Part shown: positions 45,146 through 54,932 of the stretch, one piece after another
Position numbering within the stretch: the first letter of the stretch is position 1
Layout of the letters: every line of letters begins with the position of its first letter
Origin: Linanthus parryae
Taxonomy: Eukaryota > Streptophyta > Magnoliopsida > Ericales > Polemoniaceae
Assembly: GCA_023055425.1 (NCBI GenBank)
Contig: JALGPY010000008.1
Coordinates: 8,442,501 to 8,506,500 of the forward strand
DNA: 64,000 nucleotides
Reading direction: 5' to 3'
Translations under genes and position numbers: made by a program
Notes under the pieces: model-generated
Databases searched by the model: none
Told to the model about the DNA's origin: nothing
The model's input: only the letters and a program-made list of their open reading frames with translations

Positions 45146-46093
45146 TGTTGGAAGTTGGATGTTAAATCCATAGAGAAATGGTGATGTTCTTGGTAGCTTG
45201 AAGAAGCTTGAAACCAAGAGCATTATTTGTCCCACATTGTTGCTCAAAGTGGTGGTAGGTGGGTATATTTGGTTTCACACACAAGGGTAGTGTACAACTA
45301 CTAAGGTGTGTGGAGAGCCATGGGTGTTATTGTGTGCCTCGCGCACACACACACACGCGCGCGCCGCCGGCGCCTCGCCTCGCCACGCCTCGCCTCGACT
45401 CGGGTCGGGTCGGACCGGACCGGACCGAACCGGGTCGGGTCGAAGGGCGATTTGGGCGAAATGTCTCGGCGTCTCGCGTACGCGAGGCGACCCGGCGAGA
45501 GGTTATGCTACAGCTAATTTTTATTACTCACCAGTTTATTGGGTGATTAATTTAAATTAACTGTTTTGACCGTTTTAATGTGGGATTAATGGTCATTAAA
45601 CGGATTGATTGTCAATCAATTAGAATGATCAGTTTTACCAAAAACTGATGGATTAATCTAATTGATATAGTCAAAACGTTTTTGACATTGCGGTATGTTT
45701 TTCTCTGGTTCATCTCTCAACAGAAAAAATCCTCTCTTTCTCTGGCAAACTGAGGTGCGAGTCGAAGTGATCTTCATCGCTGCTGTAACGAGGACGATCA
45801 GAGCTGTCTTATCCTGGAAGGATTATCGCCGGATCCCAATACAGCGTAAGTGGGGGCGATTATTTCTTCAAGAGCAGTCAGGCCTTCTTCGCAAGACCTG
45901 GCGACTCAGCTGCATTCGTGTTTTACCTGTTCCATCGTGAATAGAGGTATGTCATGTTCCTTCTTTTCTTTCATACAGTATCTAATTTCTTTGCTATTTG
46001 CCTTCTTGATTTGCTTTCTCTATGTTCTTGGTCATGCGTTGTTAATCAAATTTTCCCTACTAAAATCGTTAATTTTAGTGTTTTTCACCAACA
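45146..46093 (+). repeat. 3' LTR of copia-3
   Basis: A 948-bp copy of 39518-40465, including the CpG-rich block at about 45340-45490. As the outward-facing LTR it could drive transcription toward the MCTP gene. Confidence 0.95.
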
Positions 46094-46843
46094 GATTCTT
46101 GAGTGCAGATTCAGCAGCAAAAGTTCCACATCAACTCATTTCCGCTTCAATCTGCAAAACATACAATGCTCGTGCTTAGATTTCTGACCAGGAATGTCTA
46201 TCTTTTCCCATATTCGGTAATGCAATCATCATATTACTTGGTTCGGCAATGCTATCGACAGTTTGTAATAAAAATATATTAACACTCATCTAAAGGGTGC
46301 ATATTCCACACCCAAAGATGCATGAAGATCAACTAAATCAATGCATACACATATGAAAACTAAATTCACATGTTCATCCAAACTAGCAACTCTAGAGGCC
46401 TGGGAAGGCTTCATTGCGTGAGCAATATCTCCCAAACTCGAGGGATGAAAGTGACATTTATCAAACTAGAATGGGTGACAGTGTCTTTGCATCAAACTCG
46501 AGGGATGAAAGTGACTTCTAAAATCGTTTTCTTTTAAATAGGATGAATAATTCAAATTATCCCTAACGGTTAATCAGGCGCGTAAAATTAGTATGACACT
46601 ATACGTTGTGTAAATCTCTCACTCTTCACAAATACAAAATCTGGCATAAAATGATTCAAAATCTCAAAAAAACCCATTGAAATCGCACAAATCTTTGAAT
46701 TTATTGTCCATGCACTTGTAACGGTCCACCTAGTGATTGCTCTGCATTCATTTTGAGTCGTTACACATTCCCTCATTTCAAATACAAAACACACACAAGG
46801 AGAGTTTCAATTCATTTCAATCTATCATCAACAATTTCTCACA

Positions 46844-49240
46844 ATGCAGAACCAAAACCAACCCAAGAACCAAACCCCACCTCCCAATTCCAATCCCAAC
46901 AAAAACCCTCCTCCTGATCAAGACTTCAATCTCCGCGAAACCGCCCCGGATCTCGCCGGAAGAAGGTTTTCCGGCAGCCACAGAGCTCCCACCACCTTCG
47001 ACCTAGTCGAACAAATGGACTACCTCTATGTCAGAGTAGTCAAAGCAAAAGAATTGCCTCCAAAAGACGCCGCCACCAACACCGCCGCGGATCCGCTAGT
47101 CGAAGTCAAGCTAGGCAACTCCAAGTGCTCAACCAACCATCTCGAAAGCAACCCGAACCCGGAATTCAACCGCGTTTTCGCCTTCTTGAAAGACCGAATC
47201 CAGTCAACTTGTGTCGAAATCCTGGTCAAAGACAAGGACATGGTTGGTGATGCCTACTTGGGTAAAGTTGTGTTTGAGATCTCAGATGTCCCGAAACGGG
47301 TCCCGCCCGATAGCCCGTTAGCGCCGCAGTGGTACCGCCTGGAGAATCGCAGCGGCCACCGCGGCAGAGGCGAGCTGATGCTCGCCGTCTGGGTGGGGAC
47401 TCAGGCCGACGAAGTCTTCCCCGAGGCGTCGCATTTGGACGCGGAAGGCGTAACCGGCGACGGCGTTACTAATATCAGATCAAAGGTATATTTATCCCCT
47501 AAGCTTTGGTACCTTAGAGTGAATGTCATTGAAGCACAGGACTTGCAGCAACCTAATGACAAGAACCAACATTCCGAGGTATTCGTTAAGGTTGTTCTTG
47601 GCAATGTGGTAATGAAAACTAGGGTTTCAGAGAACAAGAATGTTAATGTGAATAACCCAATGTGGAATGAGGATTTGATGTTTGTAGCTGCTGAGCCATT
47701 TGAGGAAACTTTGGTGTTGAGTGTTGAGAACAAATTGGGGCAGAACAAAGATGAAATCATAGGAAGAACTAGGGTTTCACTTCAGACCGTCGATAAGCGA
47801 TTAGATTGCGACAGTGTCAGTACGAGATGGTATAATCTTGAGAAACATGTTCCGGTTGATGGTGGTCAGAAGCAGGAAGTGAAAATTGTTGGCAGGATCA
47901 GTGCCAGGATCAGTTTAGACGGCGGCTACCACGTCCTCGACGAGTTGACTCAGTACAGTAGCGATTTCCGGGCCACCGCGGGCCAGTCGGGAAAGCCCGG
48001 AATCGGGGTCCTCGAATTAGGGATCCTCAGCGCGCAAGGGCTAACTCCGATGAAGACGAAAGATGGGCGTGGGACCACGGACGCCTACTGCGTGGCAAAA
48101 TACGGGCCGAAATGGATCCGTACGAGGACGATCATCGACAGCTGTAATCCTAGGTGGAACGAGCAGTACACGTGGGAGGTTTACGACACTTGCACGGTCG
48201 TTACGTTGGTCGTTTTCGATAACTGTCATTTACACGGCAAGAATGGGGGCGGATCGAACGACACGAGGATCGGGAAGGTCCGGATACGGTTATCGGCGCT
48301 CGATAGCGGACGGGCCTACACACATTCGTATCCGCTCGTCGCGTTGCAAAATTCCGGGGTGAAGAAAATGGGGGAGATTCAGCTTGCGGTCAGATTCACT
48401 TGTTCGTCTACGCTCAACATGCTTCAAATGTACGCGTTCCCGCTGCTGCCAAACATGCATTATATCCGCCCGTTATCGGTATTTCAGCAGGACAGCCTGC
48501 GTCATCAGGCGACGCAGGCGATCGCGGTGAGAATGGGCCGGGCTGAGCCTCCGTTGAGGAAAGAAGTCGTCGAGTACGTCCTTGACGTCGGTTCCCACAT
48601 GTGGAGTATGCGGAAGAGCAGGGCCAACATCGGGAGGATTGCCGCGGTCTTATCGGGCCTCGCGGGCCTCTTCAAGTGGGCCGACTGGATATGTAGCTGG
48701 AAGAACCCTTTCGTGACTGTGGTAATCCATTTCCTATGCCTTTTAATGATCATGGAGCCGAAATTGATCCTCTCGGCCGCTCTGCTATCGTTCGCTGTGA
48801 TCGGGGTTGCAAATTTCAGGTCCCGTCCGCGAGGCCCGCCGCACATGGACGCGAAGCTCTCATACGCTGACGTGGCTAGTTTCGACGAATTGGACGAGGA
48901 GTTTGATACACTCCCTTCTTCCAGGGGGATTGATCATGTAAAATTGAGGTACGATAGGTTGAGGTGCATCGCTGCGCGGATGCAGTCGTTGCTTGGTGAC
49001 GTGGCGACGCAAGGAGAGAGGTTTTGCGCGTTGGTGAGCTGGCGAGACCCGAGAGCCACGGCTATTTTTACAGTCTTCTGCTTGGCGGCTGCTGTGGGAT
49101 TGTTCTTTGTTCCCGTCAAGGTGGTCTGTGTGGCGGCTGTTTTCTATGTTTTGAGGCATCCGAGGTTTCGTAACAATCTGCCTTCTATGCCGTTTAATTT
49201 CTTTCGGAGATTGCCTACGCGAGCCGACAGCTTGCTGTGA
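46844..49240 (+). CDS. Multiple C2 domain and transmembrane region protein (MCTP family), 798 aa
   Basis: Plant MCTPs are ER-anchored proteins that tether ER to plasma membrane through C2 domains, often at plasmodesmata. Relatives include FTIP1 (florigen transport) and QUIRKY (family knowledge). The single uninterrupted exon of 798 codons is usual for the family. Disordered Pro/Asn-rich N-terminus (1-50); conserved TFDLVEQM at 51; C2 domains at about 58-165, 222-335 and 386-505 (third with MKTKDGRGTTDAYCVAKYG); then the PRT_C region with YIRPLSVFQQDSLRHQA, EPPLRKEVVEYVLDV, two hydrophobic segments (about 624-655 and 737-768) and DELDEEFDTLPSS between them. The second C2 lacks the usual loop-1 Asp and probably binds lipid without calcium. 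The start is the first in-frame ATG after stops. The subfamily member cannot be named securely. Confidence 0.95.
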   Translation: MQNQNQPKNQTPPPNSNPNKNPPPDQDFNLRETAPDLAGRRFSGSHRAPTTFDLVEQMDYLYVRVVKAKELPPKDAATNTAADPLVEVKLGNSKCSTNHLESNPNPEFNRVFAFLKDRIQSTCVEILVKDKDMVGDAYLGKVVFEISDVPKRVPPDSPLAPQWYRLENRSGHRGRGELMLAVWVGTQADEVFPEASHLDAEGVTGDGVTNIRSKVYLSPKLWYLRVNVIEAQDLQQPNDKNQHSEVFVKVVLGNVVMKTRVSENKNVNVNNPMWNEDLMFVAAEPFEETLVLSVENKLGQNKDEIIGRTRVSLQTVDKRLDCDSVSTRWYNLEKHVPVDGGQKQEVKIVGRISARISLDGGYHVLDELTQYSSDFRATAGQSGKPGIGVLELGILSAQGLTPMKTKDGRGTTDAYCVAKYGPKWIRTRTIIDSCNPRWNEQYTWEVYDTCTVVTLVVFDNCHLHGKNGGGSNDTRIGKVRIRLSALDSGRAYTHSYPLVALQNSGVKKMGEIQLAVRFTCSSTLNMLQMYAFPLLPNMHYIRPLSVFQQDSLRHQATQAIAVRMGRAEPPLRKEVVEYVLDVGSHMWSMRKSRANIGRIAAVLSGLAGLFKWADWICSWKNPFVTVVIHFLCLLMIMEPKLILSAALLSFAVIGVANFRSRPRGPPHMDAKLSYADVASFDELDEEFDTLPSSRGIDHVKLRYDRLRCIAARMQSLLGDVATQGERFCALVSWRDPRATAIFTVFCLAAAVGLFFVPVKVVCVAAVFYVLRHPRFRNNLPSMPFNFFRRLPTRADSLL

Positions 49241-49739
49241 GGAATTCTTGTCAAGTTCTGAGGCTCTTTTGTAAGTTTAACGGGTGTTTTCTTGCATTTA
49301 TGTTTTTTTTTAATCTAATCTTTTGTGTTTAAATGCTTATTTTCATTCGACATTCCAAATCTGACACGAGTGTTTCATGATTAGCAATCAAAAAAACAAA
49401 TGGACCCAAATCTGACTTTGTTCTGGTTGGCTATCTTCTGATTTTTGTCACTTTGAGTTGGGTTGTTTGTGAACCCAGAGATACATATTGTATGCAATGA
49501 AATTTAGCATTTGGAAAGCAGTGTTTTCAGACATGGTTTTACAGTGTAGGAAAATGGATCTTAATGAAAGTCCTAGCTGCATTTTGTGCTGTGTTAGTTT
49601 CTCAATTTATTGTGGTTTTGAATTCAGTAGTTCATTTGTATTTTTGAAATCTTTGTGTTTTGAATTCAGTTCACTTTGAATTGGAGAAAAGTTTTCCTAT
49701 GGTGTGGATTGGCTATCTGTGATAGCCAAAACATATTCT

Positions 49740-49852
49740 CTTATTTGCTTCAGGATTGTTTTATTTGCTCCAGGATTGTCTTATTCGCTAAAGGATGTCT
49801 TGTTTGAGGATATTGTCTTATTTTCTCCAGGATGCCTTATTTGCTCCTCCAT
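49740..49852. repeat. Degenerate ~22-bp minisatellite
   Basis: About five imperfect copies of TTATTTGCTCCAGGATTGTC in tandem, some internally deleted. Confidence 0.75.
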
Positions 49853-49962
49853 TATTGACATAATTTTTCCAGAATTGTTTTTGTTGCTGGCATTGATCTG
49901 CCTTGTACTCATTTGCTTGATTCTCAGTCCAATTTGTATGACAATGGCTATCATGTGTTATC

Positions 49963-50105
49963 ACGTGCTAATAGACCAGTCGTTTACCGAAACGGTAGAA
50001 TGTAATGCTATTATAACGTGCGCTAATAAACCAGTCGGTAACTGAATCATCCGAACGCAACGACTGTCAGCACGTGCTAATAAACCAATCGTGCACCGAA
50101 AGGGC
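49963..50105. repeat. Three 54-bp repeats with CACGTG/ACGTGC cores
   Basis: Units starting near 49963, 50017 and 50071 share CGTG(C)GCTAATAAACCAGTCG and an ACCGAAA-like sequence. Two contain the palindrome CACGTG, a plant G-box core. The unit length is regular (54, 54). Confidence 0.7.
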
Positions 50106-50734
50106 CCAACGTAAAGTTACATTTGTTAGTAAACAATGCTAAAGTAAATAAACAGCCCATCAATTAACATCAACGTGACAAAATAACATCAAACTACTAG
50201 TATCGGTCATACCTGAAATGCCGATAGGAAGTTGAGGATTGCAGTGAAAAAATTGAGTCAACAAGGAAAGAAAAATAATGATGATGAGAATGGTGGAATG
50301 AATGCAACTACTTTTTAATAGAAGCAAAAAAGACTTTGGTGAGGACTAGATCAAATATGAAGAATCATGGAGCTATTTAGAAGAAATCACATAAGTGAAA
50401 GGACCATAATGAAGTCAGGCCAAGAGTGCAAGGCAATACTGAAAGTTTTATGACTTAAATGAACTCTGCAGAAAATTTCTATGCGATCACTGCCTTTATT
50501 TATTATTGCCTTGATTGAACGGTCCAGATTGTGATGGTTGGAAGCCGCCCTATAAAAGTTCAATGGTGAAAGTAAGAGAACCTAATGAAAATATGATTCT
50601 CTCTATCGACCTCTTTCTGTATTCTCTCTCGTTCCTTCCTTCTTCATCCTCAATCAAACCCTTACTTTCTGCGTTTCTTTTCACTTCTTTTCTTCACATA
50701 AGATGGATGTGTCAAAGATCTTTTACCAAAAGAT

Positions 50735-51063
50735 GATACCCGAAAGGGTATCGGGGTTGATGATTTTGCGAAAATCGTCAGAAAACTGACCACGTAGCTT
50801 TTAGCCTACGGCGCATTTCCTAACAACTATTATTGACCGAACAAAAATTTTTCTCAATAATCAATTCATTCAATAAAAAATAATAGAGGACTACAATTTG
50901 TTTAAATAGAAATACTGAACCCTAACCCTAGACTTTTACGGACTTGACAAGGCCCGATCATTATTTAACTAAATAATTAACGTAAATAACTAATTAACTC
51001 TAAATAAACAATACTAATAATCATAATAATAATGTTGACTTCTACGATACGCTTGACCCGTTT
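50735..51063. mobile_element. Unclassified 329-bp insertion with 8-bp target duplication
   Basis: Flanked by CAAAAGAT at 50727-50734 and 51064-51071. The tandem copy of the flank at 53685-53692 (CAAGAGAT) shows the empty site. The left end GATACCCGAAAGGGTATCGGGG forms a terminal hairpin; the right end reads CGATACGCTTGACCCGTTT. Related to 6683-6945 by end motifs and the CCCTAACCCTAGAC core. Ends are not classical inverted repeats, so it may be a divergent MITE family. Confidence 0.65.
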
Positions 51064-51096
51064 CAAAAGATCTGCTTAATCTTATGAGCAAAATAA

Positions 51097-51375
51097 TAAC
51101 AGATGCAGGCGAAATCAAAGTCCACTAGACTTACAGGCCCAATATTTAGTTATAACCCACTTCCTTGTAAGCCCATTTGGCTATAAGGGCCCATTTGTCA
51201 AACCTATCTTTCTTACCGTTAGTTTGCCGTTAGTATATATATTCTCCTCTTGTGAGTTAGGGTCAAGTTATGGTGACATTTTTACCTTCATGTACATAAT
51301 ACAGCTTCTATACTTTCTCTCTCGATATTCATAGTCTTATTCGTTATTCTCTATAAATTTTCAATCTTTCTTTCA
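51097..51375 (+). repeat. LTR of copia-4 unit 1
   Basis: Starts near TAACAGATGCAGG, contains GTTAGTATATATATTC as promoter TATA, and ends TTTCTTTCA. It aligns with 53718-54011 and 61936-62237. Confidence 0.85.
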
Positions 51376-51387
51376 TAATATCAGAGC
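51376..51387 (+). promoter_or_regulatory. Degenerate primer binding site of copia-4 unit 1
   Basis: TAATATCAGAGC, two changes from the initiator-Met site TGGTATCAGAGC. Confidence 0.7.
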
Positions 51388-51389
51388 TA

Positions 51390-52645
51390 TGGTTCTTTCA
51401 ACCACCTCTACCACCAACCTCAATCCGAATACACCTACTCTCCAATATACATACCTTTTTTTCCATTTAAGTTAGATGGATCTAACTTTGTTTTGTGGAA
51501 ACACCAAATTTCTTCCATTTTTCGTATGCATAATATGTTCGGCCATCTAGATGACTCATCTCCTTGCCCTCCTCAATATGTTACTGTCACTACTGGTGGT
51601 GATGCCACTGTTAATCCAGATTTCACCTCTGGGATCCTTCAAGATTAAGGAGTTATCACTATTTTGAACTCAACTCTGTCTACCGAATCACTAACCCTAG
51701 TTACTGGGTGTGTCGATTCAAGACCCGCCTGACTATCTTTAGAGCGGGGTTATGCCTCTCTCACCAGATCCAACATTTTATAATTGAAAACTACCCTTTC
51801 AAACTTGCAAGAAGGGTACTGGATCTATCGATTCCTACATGCAGAGACTCAAATTCATTCGGAATCAACTGGCGGTGTCCTCTGTTCACACCGACGACGA
51901 GGATAAGTATTTGTATACACTCAACGGCCTTCCCACTGAATTCAACTTCTTTCGGTCATATCTCTGTACCAGATCAGAGCCCTTACCGTTTGAGGAACTC
52001 CATGTTCTTCTTCATACGGAAGAGCAGATGCTTGAATCTAATAACCCTAGCCCAAATCCGATGAATCCCACCGCCCTTTACACTCCTCATTCTTACAACC
52101 ACCATGGCGGAGGTGGCGACCGTCACAATAGTGGTTCTCATGGCGGTGGTCGTTCGGATTCGCGTGGTGGTAATCGTTTCGACTCTCATCGAGGCGAACG
52201 GTTCAAATTCGAACAAAATAGTGGTTCTGGATCGGGCTATGGGTCTGGTTCTGGGTACGATTCAGCATTCGGTTATGGGTCTGGCTCAGGATATGGGTTC
52301 GGGTCTTGTTACGGGTCTGGACCCGGGTATGCTTCTGGATCTGGATCTTCTGCTTTCGGCTCAGGTCAAGGGTCTTCAGGTCGCAAAAGTAGGTCAAGAG
52401 GGCGTTCGGGTTCTTACTCTGTTCGTGGTGGTGGTCTTGTCAATTGCTAAATCTGCGGCAGTGACTACCATTCTGCATTGGACTGTTACCATCGAATGGA
52501 CTATGCGTATCAAGAGCGCCTTCTACCTCAGCACCTATCTGACATGGTAGCCTCTTCCAACAATCGCATTGCTGCTCCACCAGAGGTTAGGCTCACAGAT
52601 AGTGGTGCCTCTAATCATATGATAGCTGATTTGCGCAATCTATGA
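51390..52645 (+). pseudogene. Copia-4 unit 1 gag and protease remnant
   Basis: A UBN2-type gag (LFGHLDDSS-like N-terminal part, LNGLPTEFNFF, LPFEELHVLLHTEEQMLE) is followed by a long Gly/Ser/Tyr repeat domain (about 52210-52350), an Arg/Ser tail and a broken zinc knuckle (ICGSDYHSALDC preceded by an in-frame TAA at 52448). The protease motif LTDSGASNHM follows at about 52590. Several frameshifts and stops are present. Confidence 0.85.
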
Positions 52646-53030
52646 GCCTTATACCGGACCAGCCCATGTCACTCTCGCTAATGGATCTTCCCTCTCCATC
52701 CAAACCTCTGGTAACACACTTCTTACTACTGCCTTGCGTTCTTTTCGGTTAAATAACACATTACATTTGACTGAACTGTCTGTGATTCTCTTGTCTGTCA
52801 ACAAATTATGTTTAGACCATGATGCTAGATTTAGTCAAAGTCCAGTTTATGGCATTCTCGCCTTGGACACCCCTCAAACTCTGTTTTATTTCAATGCATT
52901 AAATGTCATTTACCTAATTCTGTTAAAACTAATGTTGCTTCAAGTGAATTATGCTTGGCAGGTAAAATGTCTCGGTTACCTTATTCCTTATCTACTACTT
53001 TTTCTGATACTCGTCTATATCTGCTACATA

Positions 53031-53637
53031 CAGGGACGGACTCCGCAATTTTTCGTAGGGGGGCAAGGAACTCCAGATCAACCTCACATATATATGACAG
53101 ATTTCTCACTAAAAACGAAAAATCTTTTTATAATGACATATACGATTACTAATCTGCTCAACATTAGAGAAAGCTTGAAGCCTTGTACTTATGGAGGCAT
53201 AATAAGAAAAGAATTCTCAAATCTCGTTGTAGGTGTTTGTAATTATCTTCTCTGCATCCATATATTTATTTTATTGACATATTTATTAGTCTTAATCGTA
53301 AGTCATTATTGTGAAATAACAGTCACATCAGTTAACAAAAAGATTTTCATTCCTGTCATTGCGAAATCAATTTAGTGATTACCTTCATCACATACTTTTC
53401 CTTAATATTTTTGGTGATTAATGGAATCAATTGAGAAACTGTGATATTATTACTTAGTTTGTGATAATCAGATATAACAAGCAACATAATTATACCAATT
53501 CAAATGTGTAATTCATGTATTAATGTATCAAATCTTCACACTTGAAGAACCAACCTGGAGGGGGCCACTAGTAGCCACTAGTAACCAAATGCTGGGTGGG
53601 GGGGGGCCCTGCCAACTTCCCTATGGGCCCGTCCCTG
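53031..53637. mobile_element. hAT-type MITE inside copia-4 unit 1
   Basis: A 607-bp element with ends CAGGGACGGACTCCG and GGGCCCGTCCCTG and a perfect 8-bp duplication GCTACATA (53023-53030, 53638-53645). The uninterrupted site is in unit 2 at 59403-59410. Confidence 0.93.
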
Positions 53638-53717
53638 GCTACATAGTGAGAGATGATAAGATGGATGTGTCAAAGGTTTTTTATCAAGAGATTTGCTTAA
53701 TCTTATGAGCAAAATAG

Positions 53718-54011
53718 TAACAAATGCAGGCCAAATCAAAGCCCACTAGACTTACAGTCCAAATATTTACCTATAACCCACTGCCTTGTAAGCCCGTTTG
53801 TCTATTAGGGCCCATTTGTCAAACCTATCTTCTTACTGTTAGTTTCCTACCGTTAGTCTGCCGTTAGTATATATATTCACCTTTTGTGAGATTAGGGTTA
53901 AGTTATGGTGAGCTTTTCACCTTCTTGTACATAATACAGCTGCTATACTTTCTCTCTCAATATTCATCGTCTTCTTCGTTATTTCTCTGTAAATCTCCAT
54001 TCTTCCTTTCA
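53718..54011 (+). repeat. 5' LTR of copia-4 unit 2
   Basis: Begins TAACAAATGCAGGCC, has GTTAGTATATATATTC as TATA region, and ends TCCTTTCA. It differs from the 3' LTR by many substitutions and indels. Confidence 0.85.
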
Positions 54012-54023
54012 TGGAATCAGAGC
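54012..54023 (+). promoter_or_regulatory. Primer binding site of copia-4 unit 2
   Basis: TGGAATCAGAGC, one change from the initiator tRNA-Met site, directly after the LTR. Confidence 0.8.
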
Positions 54024-54024
54024 C

Positions 54025-54932
54025 ATGGCTCTTTCAACCACCTCTAATCCATCAATCAAAACACCAATACTCCTACTCTCCAATATGCATAACCTTTTTC
54101 CATTTAAGTTAGATGGATCTAACTTTGTTTTGTGGAAACACCAAATTTCTTCCATTTTTCGTACGCATAATCTGTTCGGCCATCTAGATGGCTCATCTCC
54201 TTGCCCTCCTTAATATGTTAGTGTCACTATTGGTGGTGATGCCACTGTTAACCCAAATTTCACCTCCTGGATCCTTCAAGATCAAGGAGTTCTCACTGTT
54301 TGAAACTCAACTCTGTCCACCGAAGCACTAACCCTAATTATTGGGTGTGTCAATTCAAGATCCGCCTGACTATCTTTAGAGCGGCGTTATGCCTCTCTCA
54401 CCAGATCCGACATCTGGAAATTGAAAACTACCCTTCAAACCTGCAAGAAGGGTACTGGATCTATCCATGCAGAGACTCAAATCCATTCAGAATCATCTGG
54501 CGGTGTCCTCTATCCACACCGACGACGAGTATATGCTTTTGTATGCACTCAACGGCCTTCCCACTGAATTCAACTCCTTCTGTTCATCTCTCCGTGAAAG
54601 ATCGGAGCCCTTACCGTTTGAGGAACTCCATGTTCTTCTTCATGCGGAAGAGCACATGCTCGAATCTCAAAACCCTAGCTCAAATCCGATGAATCCCACC
54701 GCCTTCTACACTCCTCATTCTTAAAACCACCACAATAGTGGTTCTCGTGGAGGTATTCGTTCGGGTTCGCGTGGTGGTAACCGCTTTGACCCTCATCGAG
54801 GCGGACGGTTCGGATCCGGACACAATAGCGGTTCTGGATCGGGCTGTGGGTCTGGTTCTTGGTACGATTTAGGATCCGGTTACGGGTCTGGTTCAGGATA
54901 TGGGTCCGAGTCTTGTTACGGGTCTGGACTCG
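54025..54932 (+). pseudogene. Copia-4 unit 2 gag remnant
   Basis: ATG at 54025 (MALSTTSNPSIK), then FPFKLDGSNFVLWKHQISS, a typical copia gag start, and after breaks LNGLPTEFNSF and LPFEELHVLLHAEEH. The Gly/Ser repeat domain is cut by the solo LTR at 54933. A stop at 54724 and frameshifts are present. Confidence 0.85.

Larger units (their letters stand above)
39518..46093 (+). mobile_element. Young Ty1/copia retrotransposon with 948-bp LTRs (copia-3)
   Basis: A 6.58-kb element with two 948-bp LTRs beginning TGTTGGAAG and ending CACCAACA, and a 5-bp target duplication GATTC (39513-39517, 46094-46098). I count about 11 differences between the LTRs by eye, near 1.2 percent, so insertion was recent. 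The internal region encodes gag-protease-integrase-RT-RNase H on the plus strand. A purine tract GTGGGGGAT precedes the 3' LTR. No standard initiator-Met primer site follows the 5' LTR. It lies 750 bp upstream of the MCTP gene, same strand. Confidence 0.97.
49241..50698. other. 3' flank of MCTP and intergenic DNA
   Basis: Holds the MCTP 3' untranslated region and two minisatellite-like tracts (annotated separately). No other coding feature is supported. Confidence 0.6.
51097..53655 (+). mobile_element. Copia-4 unit 1 (5' LTR, gag, start of pol; truncated)
   Basis: One LTR (51097-51375), a decayed primer site, a gag remnant and protease/integrase remnants, truncated at about 53648 where the sequence abruptly joins a repeat of the upstream flank (ATAAGATGGATGTGTCAAAG). 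Its counterpart, unit 2, continues through RT, RNase H and a 3' LTR. Unit 1 carries a hAT MITE that unit 2 lacks. It is not functional. Confidence 0.85.

Noticed and set aside
49963..50105. CRISPR-like spacing of the 54-bp repeats
   Set aside because: Plant nuclear context, only three units, spacers also related, no cas genes.
50925..50940. Telomere-like CCCTAACCCTAG in the unclassified element
   Set aside because: Two imperfect units only; such telo-box sequences are common in plant DNA and do not indicate an interstitial telomere.
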